Below, piece after piece: positions 32,950-45,111 of a stretch of 64,000 bases of DNA. A model generated the notes under the pieces. That model saw only the letters and a list, made by a program, of their open reading frames with translations, did not search any database and was not told where the DNA came from. The position numbers and the translations under genes were made by a program. Each line of letters begins with the position of its first letter. Positions within the stretch are counted from its first letter, which is position 1. The DNA comes from Turnera subulata (taxonomy: Eukaryota; Streptophyta; Magnoliopsida; Malpighiales; Passifloraceae). Location of the stretch: positions 52,492 to 116,491 of the forward strand of contig JAKUCV010000388.1 in NCBI GenBank assembly GCA_028386065.3, given 5' to 3'.

Positions 32950-33671
32950 GTGGTTTTGCACATATAGGAATGAAGATTCACAAGAAAGTAGATACAGTTA
33001 ACAAATGGATTAAAGCGTTTTTTGGTCCTTGTGTAAGTCCTCAAAGTTGGAAGTCATCTTCGTGTAGGATTTTGGTCTCTTTTCATCCCTCCGTTCATCG
33101 CATTTGGTTAGTTTTCGTTTGTCTGGCCAAAATCACTGATGTGGCAATTTTTTTGCTCCACATCAGCTTTATGGGGCCCACATGTCAGGGTTTTACCCAA
33201 AACCGACCCAGCCCCACCCGACCCATTTCTTATAACCGGATGACCAAGCTCCACCCGGACCCATAATTTTTAACATTTTAGTTGAAATTCCCATATTATA
33301 ATCCTTATTTTTAAATTATTTTTTTTATGAGATTAATTTTTTACACATCCCAATTTTTACACATTTGATTTTTTTCCCTCAAAAATAATTATTAATTATT
33401 TTTTAATAGATCTAAATTTCTTTACCCACTACTGGAATTAAATTAAAAAATTGTAGTTACACTTAAATCCTTAAATACTAAATCCCAATAGCTAAATAAA
33501 AACCGGTGTAATTTATTTCTTCTAACTGGATTTAATTTATGCTTCGGTTTATAATCCTTGTTTCTTCTAAACTGGATTTAACCCTTGCTTTCACTAAACC
33601 CCACCTTCTTCTTCTTTTCCCTTTCCTCTCCAATCGCCAGCACCGCCGACCCGCAGCGTCGCCGCACGCAG

Positions 33672-33937
33672 TAGAACCATCACAACACCCCTCAACACCC
33701 TCAACACATCCACCCTCCACATCGGCTCCCGCACCGCCATCTTCATTGCCGACCACTCCGTCGCCCACCAGGCCTTGGTCTAGAACGGGGCCGTGTTCTT
33801 CAACCGCCCGCCAGCCCTCGCCGTCAGCAAGATCATCACCAGCAACCAGCACAACATCTGCTCCGCCTTCTACGAACCCACCTAGCGGACCCTCCGGCGT
33901 AACCTCACCTCCGAAATCCTCCACCCTTCGAGAGTGA
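33672..33937 (+). pseudogene. Captured cytochrome P450 fragment (CYP89-like)
   Basis: In frame: LHIGSRTAIFIADHSVAHQA, LV, stop, NGAVFFNRPPALAVSKIITS, NQHNICSAFYEPT, stop, RTLRRNLTSEILHPSRV. This is the substrate-recognition-site-1 region of plant A-type P450s. HQALVQNGAVF, NQHNI.SA.YGP.WR and LRRNLTSEILHPSRV are typical of the CYP89/CYP77 group. Two stops sit at the Gln and Trp codons; the haem-binding region is absent. GC-rich inside an AT-rich transposon, so it was captured from the host genome. Not functional; family call is from memory. Confidence 0.8.
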
Positions 33938-34290
33938 GGCGACAAAGATTGAGTGGAGAAAGTCCTCTTTGCTGGCCTCGATTTGTACGTGAACAGAGGC
34001 GGCGCTCGTGGCTGCCTTCGGCGGTGCCTCCAAGTCCTTGCGCGGCAGCTTCTGTGGCTGCTGCAACCGGACGTGTGGCGGTGGTGCAGCGGGGCCGCCC
34101 TTGCTGTGCACTTGCTCTCGGTGGACCGCGCGAGCCCTGGTCGCCATAGAGCTCTTTGGTCAGCAGCGTGTCTAGCAAGACAGCAACAACAGATCGAGGT
34201 GGGGTCACGCCCATACCCTCTTCTCCTGGCTGTGTGCGACGACCTTCGGCGGTGGTTGAAGATCGGGACGACGACGGCCTTCACCTGTAT
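33938..34290. other. GC-rich core sequence of MULE-2, unassigned
   Basis: Continues GC-rich after the P450 fragment, with long open frames on both strands that contradict each other. Possibly a second captured fragment (VVQRGRPCCALALGG... on one frame). No family recognised. Confidence 0.4.
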
Positions 34291-35081
34291 TTTCGTTTTG
34301 AAATAGAAATAGTTTTTTTTTTTCTTGTATGTGGTTTGAGGGTATATTAAAACGGATTTTGAAATAGAAATCAGTTTTTTTCTTGTATGTGGTTTGATGG
34401 TATATTTTTTTTGGTGAAAGTTTGATGGTATATTAAAACGGATTATAAAAATTAATGTTTTGGAAAAATAAAAAGATAATAAACAATGAGAAAAAAGAAA
34501 AAGGGAAAAAAATAAAAATGATTATTTATATTTTATTGTTTTTAATGAATTTAAAATAATTAGGAGAAAGAAAAAGAAAAGAAAAAAAGAAAAAGAGAAA
34601 AGAAAAAGAAAAGAGAAAGAAGAAAAAGAAAAAAAGCCTAAATTAATTTTAGGGAAAAAAGAAAAAGAATAAAAAAATCCAGAAAAGTGGGTAAAAGGGT
34701 TGGGCGAACGGGTCGGGTGGGGCTGGGTCGGTTTCGGGTTAAACCCTGACATGTGGGCCCCACAAAGCTGATGTGGAGCAAAAAAAATGCCACATCAGCG
34801 ATTTTGGCCGGACAAACGAAAACTAACCAAACGTGATGAACGGAGTGATGAAAAAAGGCCAAAATCCTACACGAGGATGACTTCCAACTTTGAAGCCTTA
34901 CACAGGGACCAAAAATCGCTTTAATCCGTTAACAAATAAGATTCACGAGGACAACTTTAGTTACCCCAGAGCAGTTCAGCAATAATAAAAGCATCATCGG
35001 AGAATCCTTCTTTGGATTGGCAGACATCTCCTAATTGAAAACACATTCCACTTGGGCCAAGACCGTGAATGCTGCTTAATT

Positions 35082-35147
35082 TCTTATAGCGGTCTTGCTT
35101 TGCTTTCTTTCTTGTAAGGCTTTGAGGAAAGCAAGACCGCTATAAGA
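35082..35147. repeat. Hairpin repeat, copy 4 (perfect arms)
   Basis: TCTTATAGCGGTCTTGCTTT and its exact reverse complement AAAGCAAGACCGCTATAAGA are separated by 26 nt. Best-preserved of six copies in the window. Confidence 0.85.
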
Positions 35148-36397
35148 TATCCACCATCCACGGCCTTTGGCCTAAGAGGAAGGGGATTTCATTTTTCTTG
35201 GGTGGCGAACGAACAGATGATACTTTGGGGGTATGGTTCTTCTTGTGTCATGTTTGCTGCAGTAGCCTAAACAAGGTGGAGGAAGACTAACAAAAATTAT
35301 TTCTCATTTTCAAGGGAATGATACTGCAAGGGATATATGGACTTTTTTTTTGTTTTTTCCTTTCTCCCCAGTGTAAGAAGAAGCTTATAGTATATGCATC
35401 TAGGAAGATCAGGCTGACTGATTTTGTAGGCTCTCCCACTCCAAGGCTTACAATACCAGCATAGTATGATAATCCCCCATGGTATTTGTTCCTTTTACAT
35501 GCGATTCCTTAGCCAAAAAAAAATTATTTTTGATAAGTCGTCCAAATTTTAATAAAAATAGAGATAAGGATGTGTTGAATATGGAATACGTGACTTTTTT
35601 GATACTGTAGTCAGTAGATAATATAGAGACTGGAAACAATTCAAAACAACTTTAGAATTTTGAGCAGGTTTTCACTGTTGACCCTAAATAAAGAACACCA
35701 CCAAATCTGCCAAAGAGCAGATTTTTCTGTGATCCTCCGCCAAATCTGTTTATTATCAAAACCATATGCTGGTATTGTAAGTCTTGGACAGCCTATAATA
35801 ACAGTCAGCCTCTTCCTAGATGCATATACTATTATAAGGAAAAAAAAAAAAGCTTGAAAATGAGAATAAGGTGAATTTGATAGTTTTGATGAAAAGAGAA
35901 TAAGGTGAGAGTGAGATATAAGGGAAGAGAATGAGAGTAAGATATAAGGAAAGAGAATGAAAGTAAGATATAAGGGAGTATAAGGGAGAGAATTTTATTT
36001 GCTTTTGAATGAATGAATATCACTTCTATCACTCTCTACTTATAGGTGATCGGAACAGTGTGAACGGAACAATGTGAATGGTCCAAAATGTGCGGCTACG
36101 AGTTGTCATCGAGTTGTTGGCCACGAGTTGTCATCGAGTTGTCCAAGATGGTAGCAAAGTCTTACTTGAACTGTCCAAGATGGTGGCAAGCGAAATGCTA
36201 TAGTTCATTATCAGCTACAATGAACATTCACTTGATTTATTCATAACAAACTATTATTTTTGAAGTCTTCCTCCTCTATGTTTCGGCTACAGCAAATATG
36301 GTACTAAAACTATGCCCAAAGTATCAATATCTGTTCGCCACTCAAGAAAAAAATGAAATCCCCTCCTTCTTGGGCCATAGCCCATGAATTGTGAATA

Positions 36398-36466
36398 TCC
36401 TATAGTACTGGTTTTGCTTTCCTCAAAGCTTACAGGAAAGAAAGCAAAGCAAGAGCGCAATAAGAA
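36398..36466. repeat. Hairpin repeat, inverted decayed copy 5
   Basis: Inverse orientation (TTTTGCTTTCCTCAAAGCTT then AGGAAAGAAAGC), arms no longer fully complementary. Confidence 0.55.
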
Positions 36467-36946
36467 ATTAAGAATTCAAGGTTACGGCCCAAGTGAGATG
36501 TGATTTCAACTAACGTTGTCTTCCTGAATCTTTTTCTGTTAATTGTATCTATTTTTTGTTAGTTCTGAGCTTAAAAAGACTCCAATTTTGTCTTGATCTT
36601 GTGGGTAAGATGAGAATTGTACTGTGTACTGCGGCATATCGTTCCTATATGTGCAAAACCACTCTAATTAATTGACCCAAACTGTGACAATATTTTCTAG
36701 CCTAAGAGTGCATGTAATAGGAACACTCTGAAAGAAATTAACCTTGAACCAAAAGGAGTCACACACAAATGGCAATTTGGGTATTATTTCTTATGGATCA
36801 AGATTCAGTTATAAGTACAGATCAAAAGATCAGAAAATACTTGCTACATAACCAGGACTTCTGCTGCCTGGAAACCTTTAATAAACTTGAACCTCTTCAA
36901 TAAAAGGTTACCTTACAACTAACCTCCCATACAATTCCGATACTAA

Positions 36947-39900
36947 CTAGAAAAAGGGTAATGGGAACCGAGTAAAATTAACACGCCACCAAGGTGATGA
37001 AAGTTGGCGTGGCATTGGTTGGGTGACTGCTAGAACTTCCTTCTCCTCCTCTTTCTGGTGTATAAGACGTATTCCCCACTCTTTTGCAACATATCTTGGC
37101 GCATCGAATTGAAGCGTCACCAAGTCACCTTCTCCCAAAGGTATGACATCTCCAAGTTCTTCAAGTCTCCAGTAACTCAACCATGACACATCCTCCTCCA
37201 ATGGAATGGCATACACCATTGGTGAATAGTTATACTTTTTTCTCCTAGCTGTATTGATGATAACTAAACAAAAATCAAAGCCATAGTAAGATTTTTTGTC
37301 TGCTCCTTCTTTCCAAAAATATTTAAGGTATAAACTAAAAGCAATGAGCTTATGATCAGCCATTCCCAAAAGATTGAAAGACATGCTTTCGTTCCCCTCT
37401 CCCCCACAGCTCCGATGATAATGAAACCGTTCTGGACGCCATGCGTTCCATCCAGGCACAAAAACACTATCCATTGCAAATTCACGTGATACCTATACAT
37501 GAAATAATGCCAATGAAACATTCCTTAAATCATTAATTATTACAATAAAGCTCATGATCAATTAGCTAGATATATATAGATATGTAGTCAACAAAAATAT
37601 TATATATGTTTTAGGAAAAAAAAAAAATTAGCGAGCGAGCATGCACCTGGATACAAGTACGATTTGACCATGTCTGTGTATTGACCATCAGTACTTGATC
37701 AGTGCTTGCTGCGGCGACCATGTCATCCTCTAATCGGAAATGCTTCTTTACTTCACTTTCGCTGTTTCCAAATGGTTCTACTTTGAAAAAACCTTCAATC
37801 TCATCAAGCTTCGGACAACCTATGCAACCTATCAATGAAAGGCCCTGATCCCAGCATCCGTGAGTTTCTATCCTTTCCAATGATTCGCAATCCGAAACTT
37901 CCAAAATTTGTATTGGAACAATAGAAACTGATTTAAGCTTTCTGCATGCTAGTAGCCGAAGTGACTCAAGTTGGAGTTCCTTGATGCTTTCTGGCAGACG
38001 TGTAATAGGATTCTTCTCAAGGTCTAGTTTCTTCAACAAGGGCATGCAGCTAAGGTCAACATCAAGATGTTTATCTGTCAAGCCACAGTTTGCAAGGCTT
38101 AGCTTTGTCAGTGCAGGAGGAAAAAAATCCAATTTGACGCGGGTTAATTGTGCGTCGTTTACTGGTAGTGATCGCATCGTAGACAATTTGGCTTCCCTAA
38201 AATCCTTAATCATGATTCCATTCGCTTTTAGCACTGTCAAGGACTTGAACTTCATCAACACCTCAGGCAAGTTTCCGAGACTTGGACAACCCGATATATT
38301 AAGTTCTTTCAGAGATTTCGACACCGGAAGCTTTAAACGAATATTTTTGCAGTCCTTCAGGTTTAAAGATTTAAGTTTCCCTAGATTACCAATAGATTCA
38401 TCAACCTCCTTCAGGTCTATGCAGCCTTTTAGCACCAAGATCTCGAGACTAGGAAATCCCTTGAAGTTGGGAGTTCTGGTAAGCTCCAGGGAATGTCTCA
38501 GGTCAAGTACTTTTAGAATCTGGAGATGCTGCCCAGATAAAAAAGAGATTAGACCCTTCTACTAACTAGTATGACAAGCTCAGTACTGGTAATGATAAAA
38601 AGAAATAAAAATATGGTAGACACTGAGAAGAAGATAGAATCATATATACCCTGATTCCTTTCCAAGCATATCTTAATTTACTATATGGCATTTCAAGAAC
38701 AACCAGTTTTTGCAAGCAGAGATCATTAGGTATGTGAGTCGAAGAGAAGCTATGCCAATGCAACCACACTAAAGTTCCAGGAATAGCCTTGTAGTCTCCA
38801 TCAAGCTTTACATTCCTGAGTTTCAACAGCTTTAGATACTTCATCTTTGCAAATGCCACTGTGGAAATTCTTTTCGGTACTTCACGGAGTTGGTTGGAAT
38901 TTGAACTGGGAATTGGAAGGCACAGGCTAAGACCTCTAACTGATTTTGTACCCTGTTTGGCAACATGTGAAGAGAAAAAAAAATATATAGCTTAATTTAA
39001 ACCATAGACAAACCTATAGTATGCATCACAAGAATATAAAGCGTATATGTTGGTACTCACAGCATTTTCAGTCAATACAAAAATCGCATCTTTATTATCC
39101 CACACTCTTGTTCGTTTTCCAGGATTGTCTGATGATTCTTGACGAGCAAGATCCCTCCCCATGTCTCTGATCAATTGATGCATCATCAGCTTACCTTTAC
39201 TATTGAAACTTATTAGACATCTATCCATGAGATCCCTAATCCCAGCTGCTGACTCAAAGTCACAAGCCTCCATTATTTTAGCTGCATAATTTTGGTCAAT
39301 TCCGTTGTTGTAGAAGCAGGCGACATCAAGGAATAATTTCTTATCATCATTGTTTGGAAGAGAATCGTAACTTATTTTAAGAACATTTTGAATCTTATGG
39401 TTAGGGTTTGCTCCCAACCTTCGACATTCACTCTCCCATACATCTGTAGTGGCGTTAGACAAAGAAGACCCCAAAACTTGAAGAGCCAATGGAAGTCCAC
39501 CGCAATAATGCACCAAATCCCTGGAGCACTTATCATAGCCTTGCTTGGGGTGATCTTGGCCAAATGCATGCCAACTCAAGAGCTCTAGTGATTCTTTAAC
39601 ACTCAATGTCATAAGTTCGAACATCTTATCACGTTCATGTGCCCTTGGTATATTCTTTGATGTCGTTGTAATGATAATCTTGCTTCCTGGACTAAACCAT
39701 TCCTTCTTTCCAATCAGTTTATCATATTGGTCAAAATCATCCACATCATCCAGAATGAGGAGAACCTTTTTGTAACTTACGACATGCTTGATCATAGCAC
39801 TCCCTTCAGACACCCCAAATATCGAATTCACAGTTGTTTTCCTAAGGTCTTGAAGAAGTTTAGTTTGCAAATAAACCAGCCCCTGATGTTGCTTTGTCAT

Positions 39901-40798
39901 TTCTCTGACATTTTCAAGGAAGCAACATCCTTCAAATCTGTGGACGTTCATATTATAGATTTCTCTGGCAATAGTTGTCTTCCCAATTCCGTCGACTCCA
40001 CAGATGGTTGCTATGCCGACATTCTTCGATCCATCTTCCACCCATGAGTTGATGAGAAACATATCGACTTCTCTGCCAACTAACTTGGTGGGGACATTAA
40101 GAATTGTGAGCCGCACTTGCTCTCCGACCATTTTCACGATTTCTTGAATTACATCGAACTCTTTTCTACAAGTTATCAAGTAGAGCAAATATTACCAAAA
40201 AAAAAATTCTTCTGTTTCTACCAATCTATCTATCAAAAAATTTCAACCTAGCTAGCCTCCAACAACATAATATTCCGTACCTATGCTTCATAACAGTTAC
40301 TCCTTTGAGAGCACTAACCTCTCTTAATGCTGCTCTCCATCCCTCCACTCTGTCCTCCTTGAAATCCTCCTTGTGTTTATCAAAAGATTCCTCAAAGCTC
40401 CCCCGCTGATTCCTCACTTCAGATGGATCCACGTGATAGAAAACCGGGAGAACAGGATGGCCTTCTTCTTTGTGACGTTTCATGATCACCACCAGCTCAT
40501 CCAAGCACCATTTTGAGGAAGCATAATCTTCCGAGAAAACAATCACTGATATTCTCGACTCCTTAATCGCCTTCTCTAGCTCTGACCTTATATTCTGCCC
40601 TGCATGTATTTCATCATCGTCCCTGAACACATGATATCCTCCATCAGTTAACTGTCTGTAAAGGCTATCAGTGAAGGTATATCGGGTATCCGGACCTCTG
40701 AAACTCAAGAACACATGATAATGAATGAACTCATCAGGCTCTGCAGCGGAGGAGGCTTGCTGATGATCTTCTGCTTCTAAGGATTCTATAATAGCCAT
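36947..40798 (-). CDS. TNL-4: intact TIR-NB-LRR-C-JID immune receptor
   Basis: Minus-strand gene with five exons: 40281-40798, 39061-40165, 38650-38952, 37647-38528, 36947-37492; GT-AG borders, 3354 nt, 1117 residues. TIR (FRGPDTR, SKWCLDEL with candidate catalytic Glu), NB-ARC (GVDGIGKTT, LLILDDVDD, GLPLALQVL, MMHQLIRDMG), LRRs (LKSLNLKDC, LKELNISGC, LKKLDLEKN), C-JID ending WWRVNFTRFPLPFF. Oddities: Asp replaces the usual Gly at the third position of the P-loop, and exon 3 is 60 nt shorter than in TNL-1/3 (the segment around EENCSKRRRLNFFFW is missing in frame). It is the only TNL on the minus strand and is flanked by palindromic blocks. The leader TTGCAGTTATACATCAGCTG matches TNL-1, but homology upstream stops near 40850, so its promoter differs. 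Reading frame is open throughout; function is inferred from family. Confidence 0.94.
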
Positions 40799-41340
40799 TC
40801 AAGAAGAGTATAGCTAGAATTCAGCTGATGTATAACTGCAAAAGAGATTATGATTTAAGTTTTATCATTGGCTTAGATGACTCGGTGCGATGGGATGTTT
40901 CTGTAGATACTGCCAACTTTTTTCAATGTAAAAAAACCATTTTTGTCCAAACATATTTTAAGTCTTCATCATGCCTTGAGGTGAAGGAAATGTGCAAGGA
41001 AAAGAAATATATCATATTTCCTCTCTAATGTCTGACTTCGAAGTTTGAATACTTGAATTCGTCCATGAAGATGACCCGATATGTATATTGATGGGGATGT
41101 TCTAGTTGACTCTTCTTTTATTAGTTATCATTGTTGTTTCTTTCAGGTGAGAATTGCCATAATGCACTGCATTTTTTAACTCTTCATGTCTTAATAAGAC
41201 AGAGTATTATAAGAAAACGGTTGAGTAGATTATTTCTTCTCCAACGTTGGACTTGAAAACTTCAAATGAATTTCCTGAAGAACGGATATAGAATATATCA
41301 TACCTATATTTTGCAAGCCACCTGCCACTCCATATTTGAA

Positions 41341-41400
<60 letters not shown>

Positions 41401-42539
41401 AAGTCTTCATCATGTCTTGAGTCATGCTCCACTTTTCGCTCCAAGTAATTGAATTTAACACTTTCAAAATTCAAATTTTAGTGAGAGACTCTCCTTTTTC
41501 TCTAATTTTTCCTCCCCTGAATTCAAAATGGGAATGCCATGGATGAATTTTTCACCATTCATGGCAACCCCATCTTTAGTCTATTTTATTACTTTTATAG
41601 TATATGTGTAGATCTAATACTCTTAGATAGAAATAAATTTAGTTCACTTTGTGTGATTATTTTGTTCTTCCCATGTGCAAAACCAACTTTTTGGTATGCA
41701 AGTCATGGACACGGGGTTCATATTCAAGCATCTCTTACGTCGACGATTTATATCGAGTGGAAGGCATTGACTGAATTATTTGTTTTTATTACTAAGATGA
41801 TAACACTAATACATAGCAATGATGAAAAAGGTAAAAAAGGAAAGTAAAATTTTAAAAGGAAATAACTGACTACAAAAATTGTTCTCATTATCAAGGATAT
41901 GATACTGACAAGGGGGATATATATATATATATATATGCATCTAGTAAGAGGCTGACTGATTTTATAGGCTGTCCAAAGGCTTACAAATGCCAGCAGTCCA
42001 GCATATGGTTTTGTTGGGATGGATAGAATTCATGGTTATTCATTGGGGTTTAGGTAGGTACGTACTACATGTGAATTGGGTGGGTGGTGTTATTTCTTCA
42101 TGCTAGTTACATTGGCATATCCACGTGATTTTATGATAAGATAGGTTAATAGCCAGATTTGGCGGAGGATCACAATTAACCATACCTCCATGGTATTTGT
42201 TCCTTTTTTACATGCAAGCATCCAAGTGATCCGTCATGTATAAGAGAAGAGAATGCAGACTCACAATCCTACAATGAAAAGCTTAAAAGACTGATAACCA
42301 AGCTACAGAAATCACTTCCGGGCAGACATTAATTTATGACCGATTAATGGACTTGATTAATCATCCACAGAACTATACGGTAAGCGAAATGGCATAGCAT
42401 TTGCCACATAGGAGGTATTAGCCTACTTAATTTACTAATGTGGGTAGGCCATTAACTTTAGAAATGATTTTTATCAGGATTCGAACATAGAGACTGGAAA
42501 CTATTCAAAGAAACTAAATTAGGTAGGCCAATACCTCAT
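40799..42539. other. TNL-4 upstream region
   Basis: Short shared leader, then sequence unlike the TNL-1/TNL-3 promoters. TTTTAAGTCTTCATCATG(C/T)CTTGAG occurs twice (about 40957 and 41397), an internal duplication on either side of the microsatellite. From 41935 to 42430 scraps of the B and C repeat segments appear. No gene. Confidence 0.5.
41344..41397. repeat. (TA)n microsatellite
   Basis: About 27 TA units, roughly 550 bp upstream of the TNL-4 start codon. Confidence 0.97.
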
Positions 42540-42689
42540 TTATCTTACCATAGTTCTGTGGAAGATTAATTAATCATGCCCATCAAAGGGTCATAAATGT
42601 TGGCGCAGACAATTCTGCTCCCTGGAAGTGATTTCTCATAGCATCAACTACCTTATTACAAGACCAGAAGTGATTTCTCTTAGCATCAG

Positions 42690-42890
42690 CTACCTTATTA
42701 CAAGACTTAGAAATATAACAATGAATGAACTCAGTGAATGAGGAAGAAAAAAGCAAAACTGTGAATGATTGGATCGTTGATCCATGATTGCTTGAATAAG
42801 CTCCAGACTGTCAAAAAGTCCAAAATTCCTTGGATTTTTACACCAGGAGGATAGTACAATGAGTTTAATTACCAAAAACAATAATAACAA
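42690..42890 (-). pseudogene. RNase H-like (RVT_3) remnant
   Basis: Decayed copy of the 5557-5739 sequence (DSLELIQAIMDQ, FCFFLPHSLSS). Non-functional. Confidence 0.4.
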
Positions 42891-43287
42891 AAAAATGTTT
42901 CACATCCCTTGATTTCTTCTTTCTTTCTTGATTATCTCCATGAACTCTCTACTTGATCTTCATGTTTCCTTGGTACGTAAAAGAAAATGCAGAATCGCGA
43001 AAGAAATTGAGGTAGATCCTTTTTAGAACCTTTTTCACTCTCTGGTACATAAGAGGTACAATAACAAATGCTTGCTTACAAGTTCTTAGCTGGCCCGGGA
43101 GTCTATAATTGAGGTAGAACTTTTTTAATAAGGGTATTAAATTGTATTTCAGTTCACAGAAAAAGATTCACGAAGACAACGTTACTTACCCCCAGAGCAG
43201 TTCAGCAATAACGCATCAGAGAATCCTTCTTTGTAAATTGTAATTGAAATCACATCCCACTTGAGCCGAAACCATGAATGCTTAATT

Positions 43288-43350
43288 TCTTATAGCGCTC
43301 TTGCCTTCTTTCCTGTACGTTGCTTTGAGGAAAGCAAGACCACTATAAGA
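43288..43350. repeat. Hairpin repeat, copy 6
   Basis: Arms TCTTATAGCGCTCTTGCCTT and AAAGCAAGACCACTATAAGA; shares the AGCGCT/CCACT differences with copy 1, as expected if blocks 1 and 3 are sister copies. Confidence 0.7.
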
Positions 43351-44095
43351 TATCCACCATCCATGGGCTTTGGTCCAAGGGGAAGGAGATTTCATTTTTC
43401 TTGAGTGGCCAACAGATATTGATACTTTGTGCCATGTTTGCTGCTGTAGCCGAAACAAAGAGGAGGAAGACTACAAAAATCATCTCTCTCATTTTAAGCA
43501 TTTTTTTTTTCTTTCTTCCTTCCTAGCATGTGCAAGCTTTTTTTTTGATATTAGAAGAGTATCCCAGTCGACTACCGAACTAATCTTTCCCGTGGCTCGA
43601 TGCGTCACCCTTTGAAGTGTGTGTAAGCTTATAGTATATGCATCTAGAAAGAGGCTGGCTGATTTTATAGGCACAAAGGCTTACAATACCAGCATATGGT
43701 TTTGATAATTGCCAGATTTGGCGGAGGAACAGTTAACCATATCCCCATGGTATTTTTTCCCTTTACATTACATGCTTCCTTAGCCACAAGTCTGCTCCTT
43801 TGTAGATTTGGTGGATTTATCAACGACTCATTAAGGCATGTGTCGTTCTTTATTTTGGGTCAACAGTGAAAATCTGCTCAAAATTCTTTTAAGTTGTTTT
43901 GAATAGTTAATTTCCAGTCTCTATGCTTGATTCCATTAAAAAAAAAAAAAATCATTTCTGACTTCTACAGTTTCGGTCTCAGCCCGAACAAGACTAATCA
44001 TAAAGTACTGATAACTAGCTAGTACATGTAGAGGTTCAAGTTTATTAAACGCTTCCAAGGTAGCAGAAGTCTTTGGTACAACCAGATTAATAAAT

Positions 44096-44410
44096 GGACT
44101 AATCATATTTTTCATCCTTGTGTTTATCATTTTGGATATTTTTCATCTTTGTGTTACAAAATGAACATTTTGTATCTCTGTGTTGGATTTTTGTGACATT
44201 TTTCTTCGATTTTACATATAAAAATGCCAATGTGCCGATTTTTTTTCGTTTTTCTCTAATTGGCACGTCAACATTTTCTATGTGGGAAATAGGTGAAAAA
44301 TGAAAAATGTATTGAAAATTCAAGACAGGGATGAAAAATGTCCATTTTGTAACATAGGGATGAAAAATATCCGAAATTATAAACACAAGGATGAAAAATA
44401 TGGTTAGTCT
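44096..44410. mobile_element. MITE with long terminal inverted repeats
   Basis: 315 bp. Left GGACTAATCATATTTTTCAT and right (inverted) AGACTAACCATATTTTTCAT continue complementary for about 80 bp. Flanks ATTAATAAAT / ATTAATAAAG form a 9-bp duplication, suggesting a Mutator-type MITE. The corresponding site in block 1 (about 7290-7305, AGATTAATAAATAAATTAAG) is uninterrupted. Confidence 0.85.
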
Positions 44411-44785
44411 ATTAATAAAGAAATTAAGTGGCATATGCTATGCCACTATAAACCAACCTACAAAATCACTTCTACAATCTCGACCAAAAAAAAAATTACT
44501 TCTAGAAAGCAGAATTGTCTACATGCAAACATTTATGACCAATTAATGGACATGATTAATCACCCACAGAACTATGATAAGCTAAATGGCATAGCATATG
44601 CCACATATGAGGTATTGGTCTACTCACTACTTAAACTTCTAACGGATAACCCACTAACAGGTTAATAACCAAGTAACACATATAGTCCTAGTCCTATTTT
44701 TTAGTTTAAACAAAACTAAAAAACTTAATTATGTATTATTTACATATCAAAGTCACATATTCCATATCCAACAAACCCTTATCTC

Positions 44786-45111
44786 ACCACCAGGGATGGT
44801 GGCCCAGTGGTGAAGCCTTTAGCCTGCCATCTCTAGGACTCGGGTTCGAGTCTCGGCGCTTCCAGTCAAACCCCATTATAGTGTGATGTGGCCGAATATG
44901 GCCTTCCACACTGTGGGGTGGTGGCCGTTGAGCTCGGGGTCTCCCCGACACTATGACGCGAAGCAGGCGAGGGTGTCCACTGGTGCCCTGGTGGGCGGTC
45001 TCTCCTATGAGGAGGGTCTAATGCCAGGATGTAACCAGTTCTGACCGGGGCTTGGACCGACGGGGCGATGATGACACCACTGATGCCTTTTTTTTTCTTC
45101 AACAAAAAAAA
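44786..45111 (+). mobile_element. tRNA-derived SINE (SINE-2)
   Basis: Head with A-box-like TGGCCCAGTGGT and B-box GGTTCGAGTCT, tail ending in an A-run; perfect 13-bp target duplication AAACCCTTATCTC (44773-44785 and 45112-45124). Block 1 keeps the empty site at about 7623-7640 (ACAAACCCTTATCTCTATC). The body differs from SINE-1, so it is a second SINE family. Confidence 0.92.

Larger units (their letters stand above)
33007..34927. mobile_element. Mutator-like element MULE-2 (Pack-MULE)
   Basis: Inverted repeats of about 200 bp, starting GGATTAAAGCGTTTTTTGGT and, inverted, GGATTAAAGCGATTTTTGGT; perfect 10-bp duplication GTTAACAAAT (32997-33006, 34928-34937). It lies only 47 bp from the right target duplication of MULE-1 and shares its outermost GGATTAAAG, so both may use one transposase source. 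The core carries a cytochrome P450 fragment. Confidence 0.95.
31059..36700. repeat. Palindromic spacer block 2, expanded by nested transposons
   Basis: Left arm: A at 31070-31513 and 32960-33006, continuing to B with a hairpin at 34938-35640. Right arm: B' and A' inverted at 35650-36700, including an inverted hairpin and the CTTAAAAAGACTCCAATTTT segment also found near 8320. Two Mutator-like elements sit in the left arm. An extra stretch at about 35866-36265, absent from the other copies, holds GATATAAGGGAAGAGAATGA-type tandem repeats and is an unidentified insertion. No gene. Confidence 0.65.

Noticed and set aside
33532..34284. A 250-codon minus-strand frame in MULE-2
   Set aside because: It is antisense to the recognisable P450 fragment and arises from GC-rich composition.
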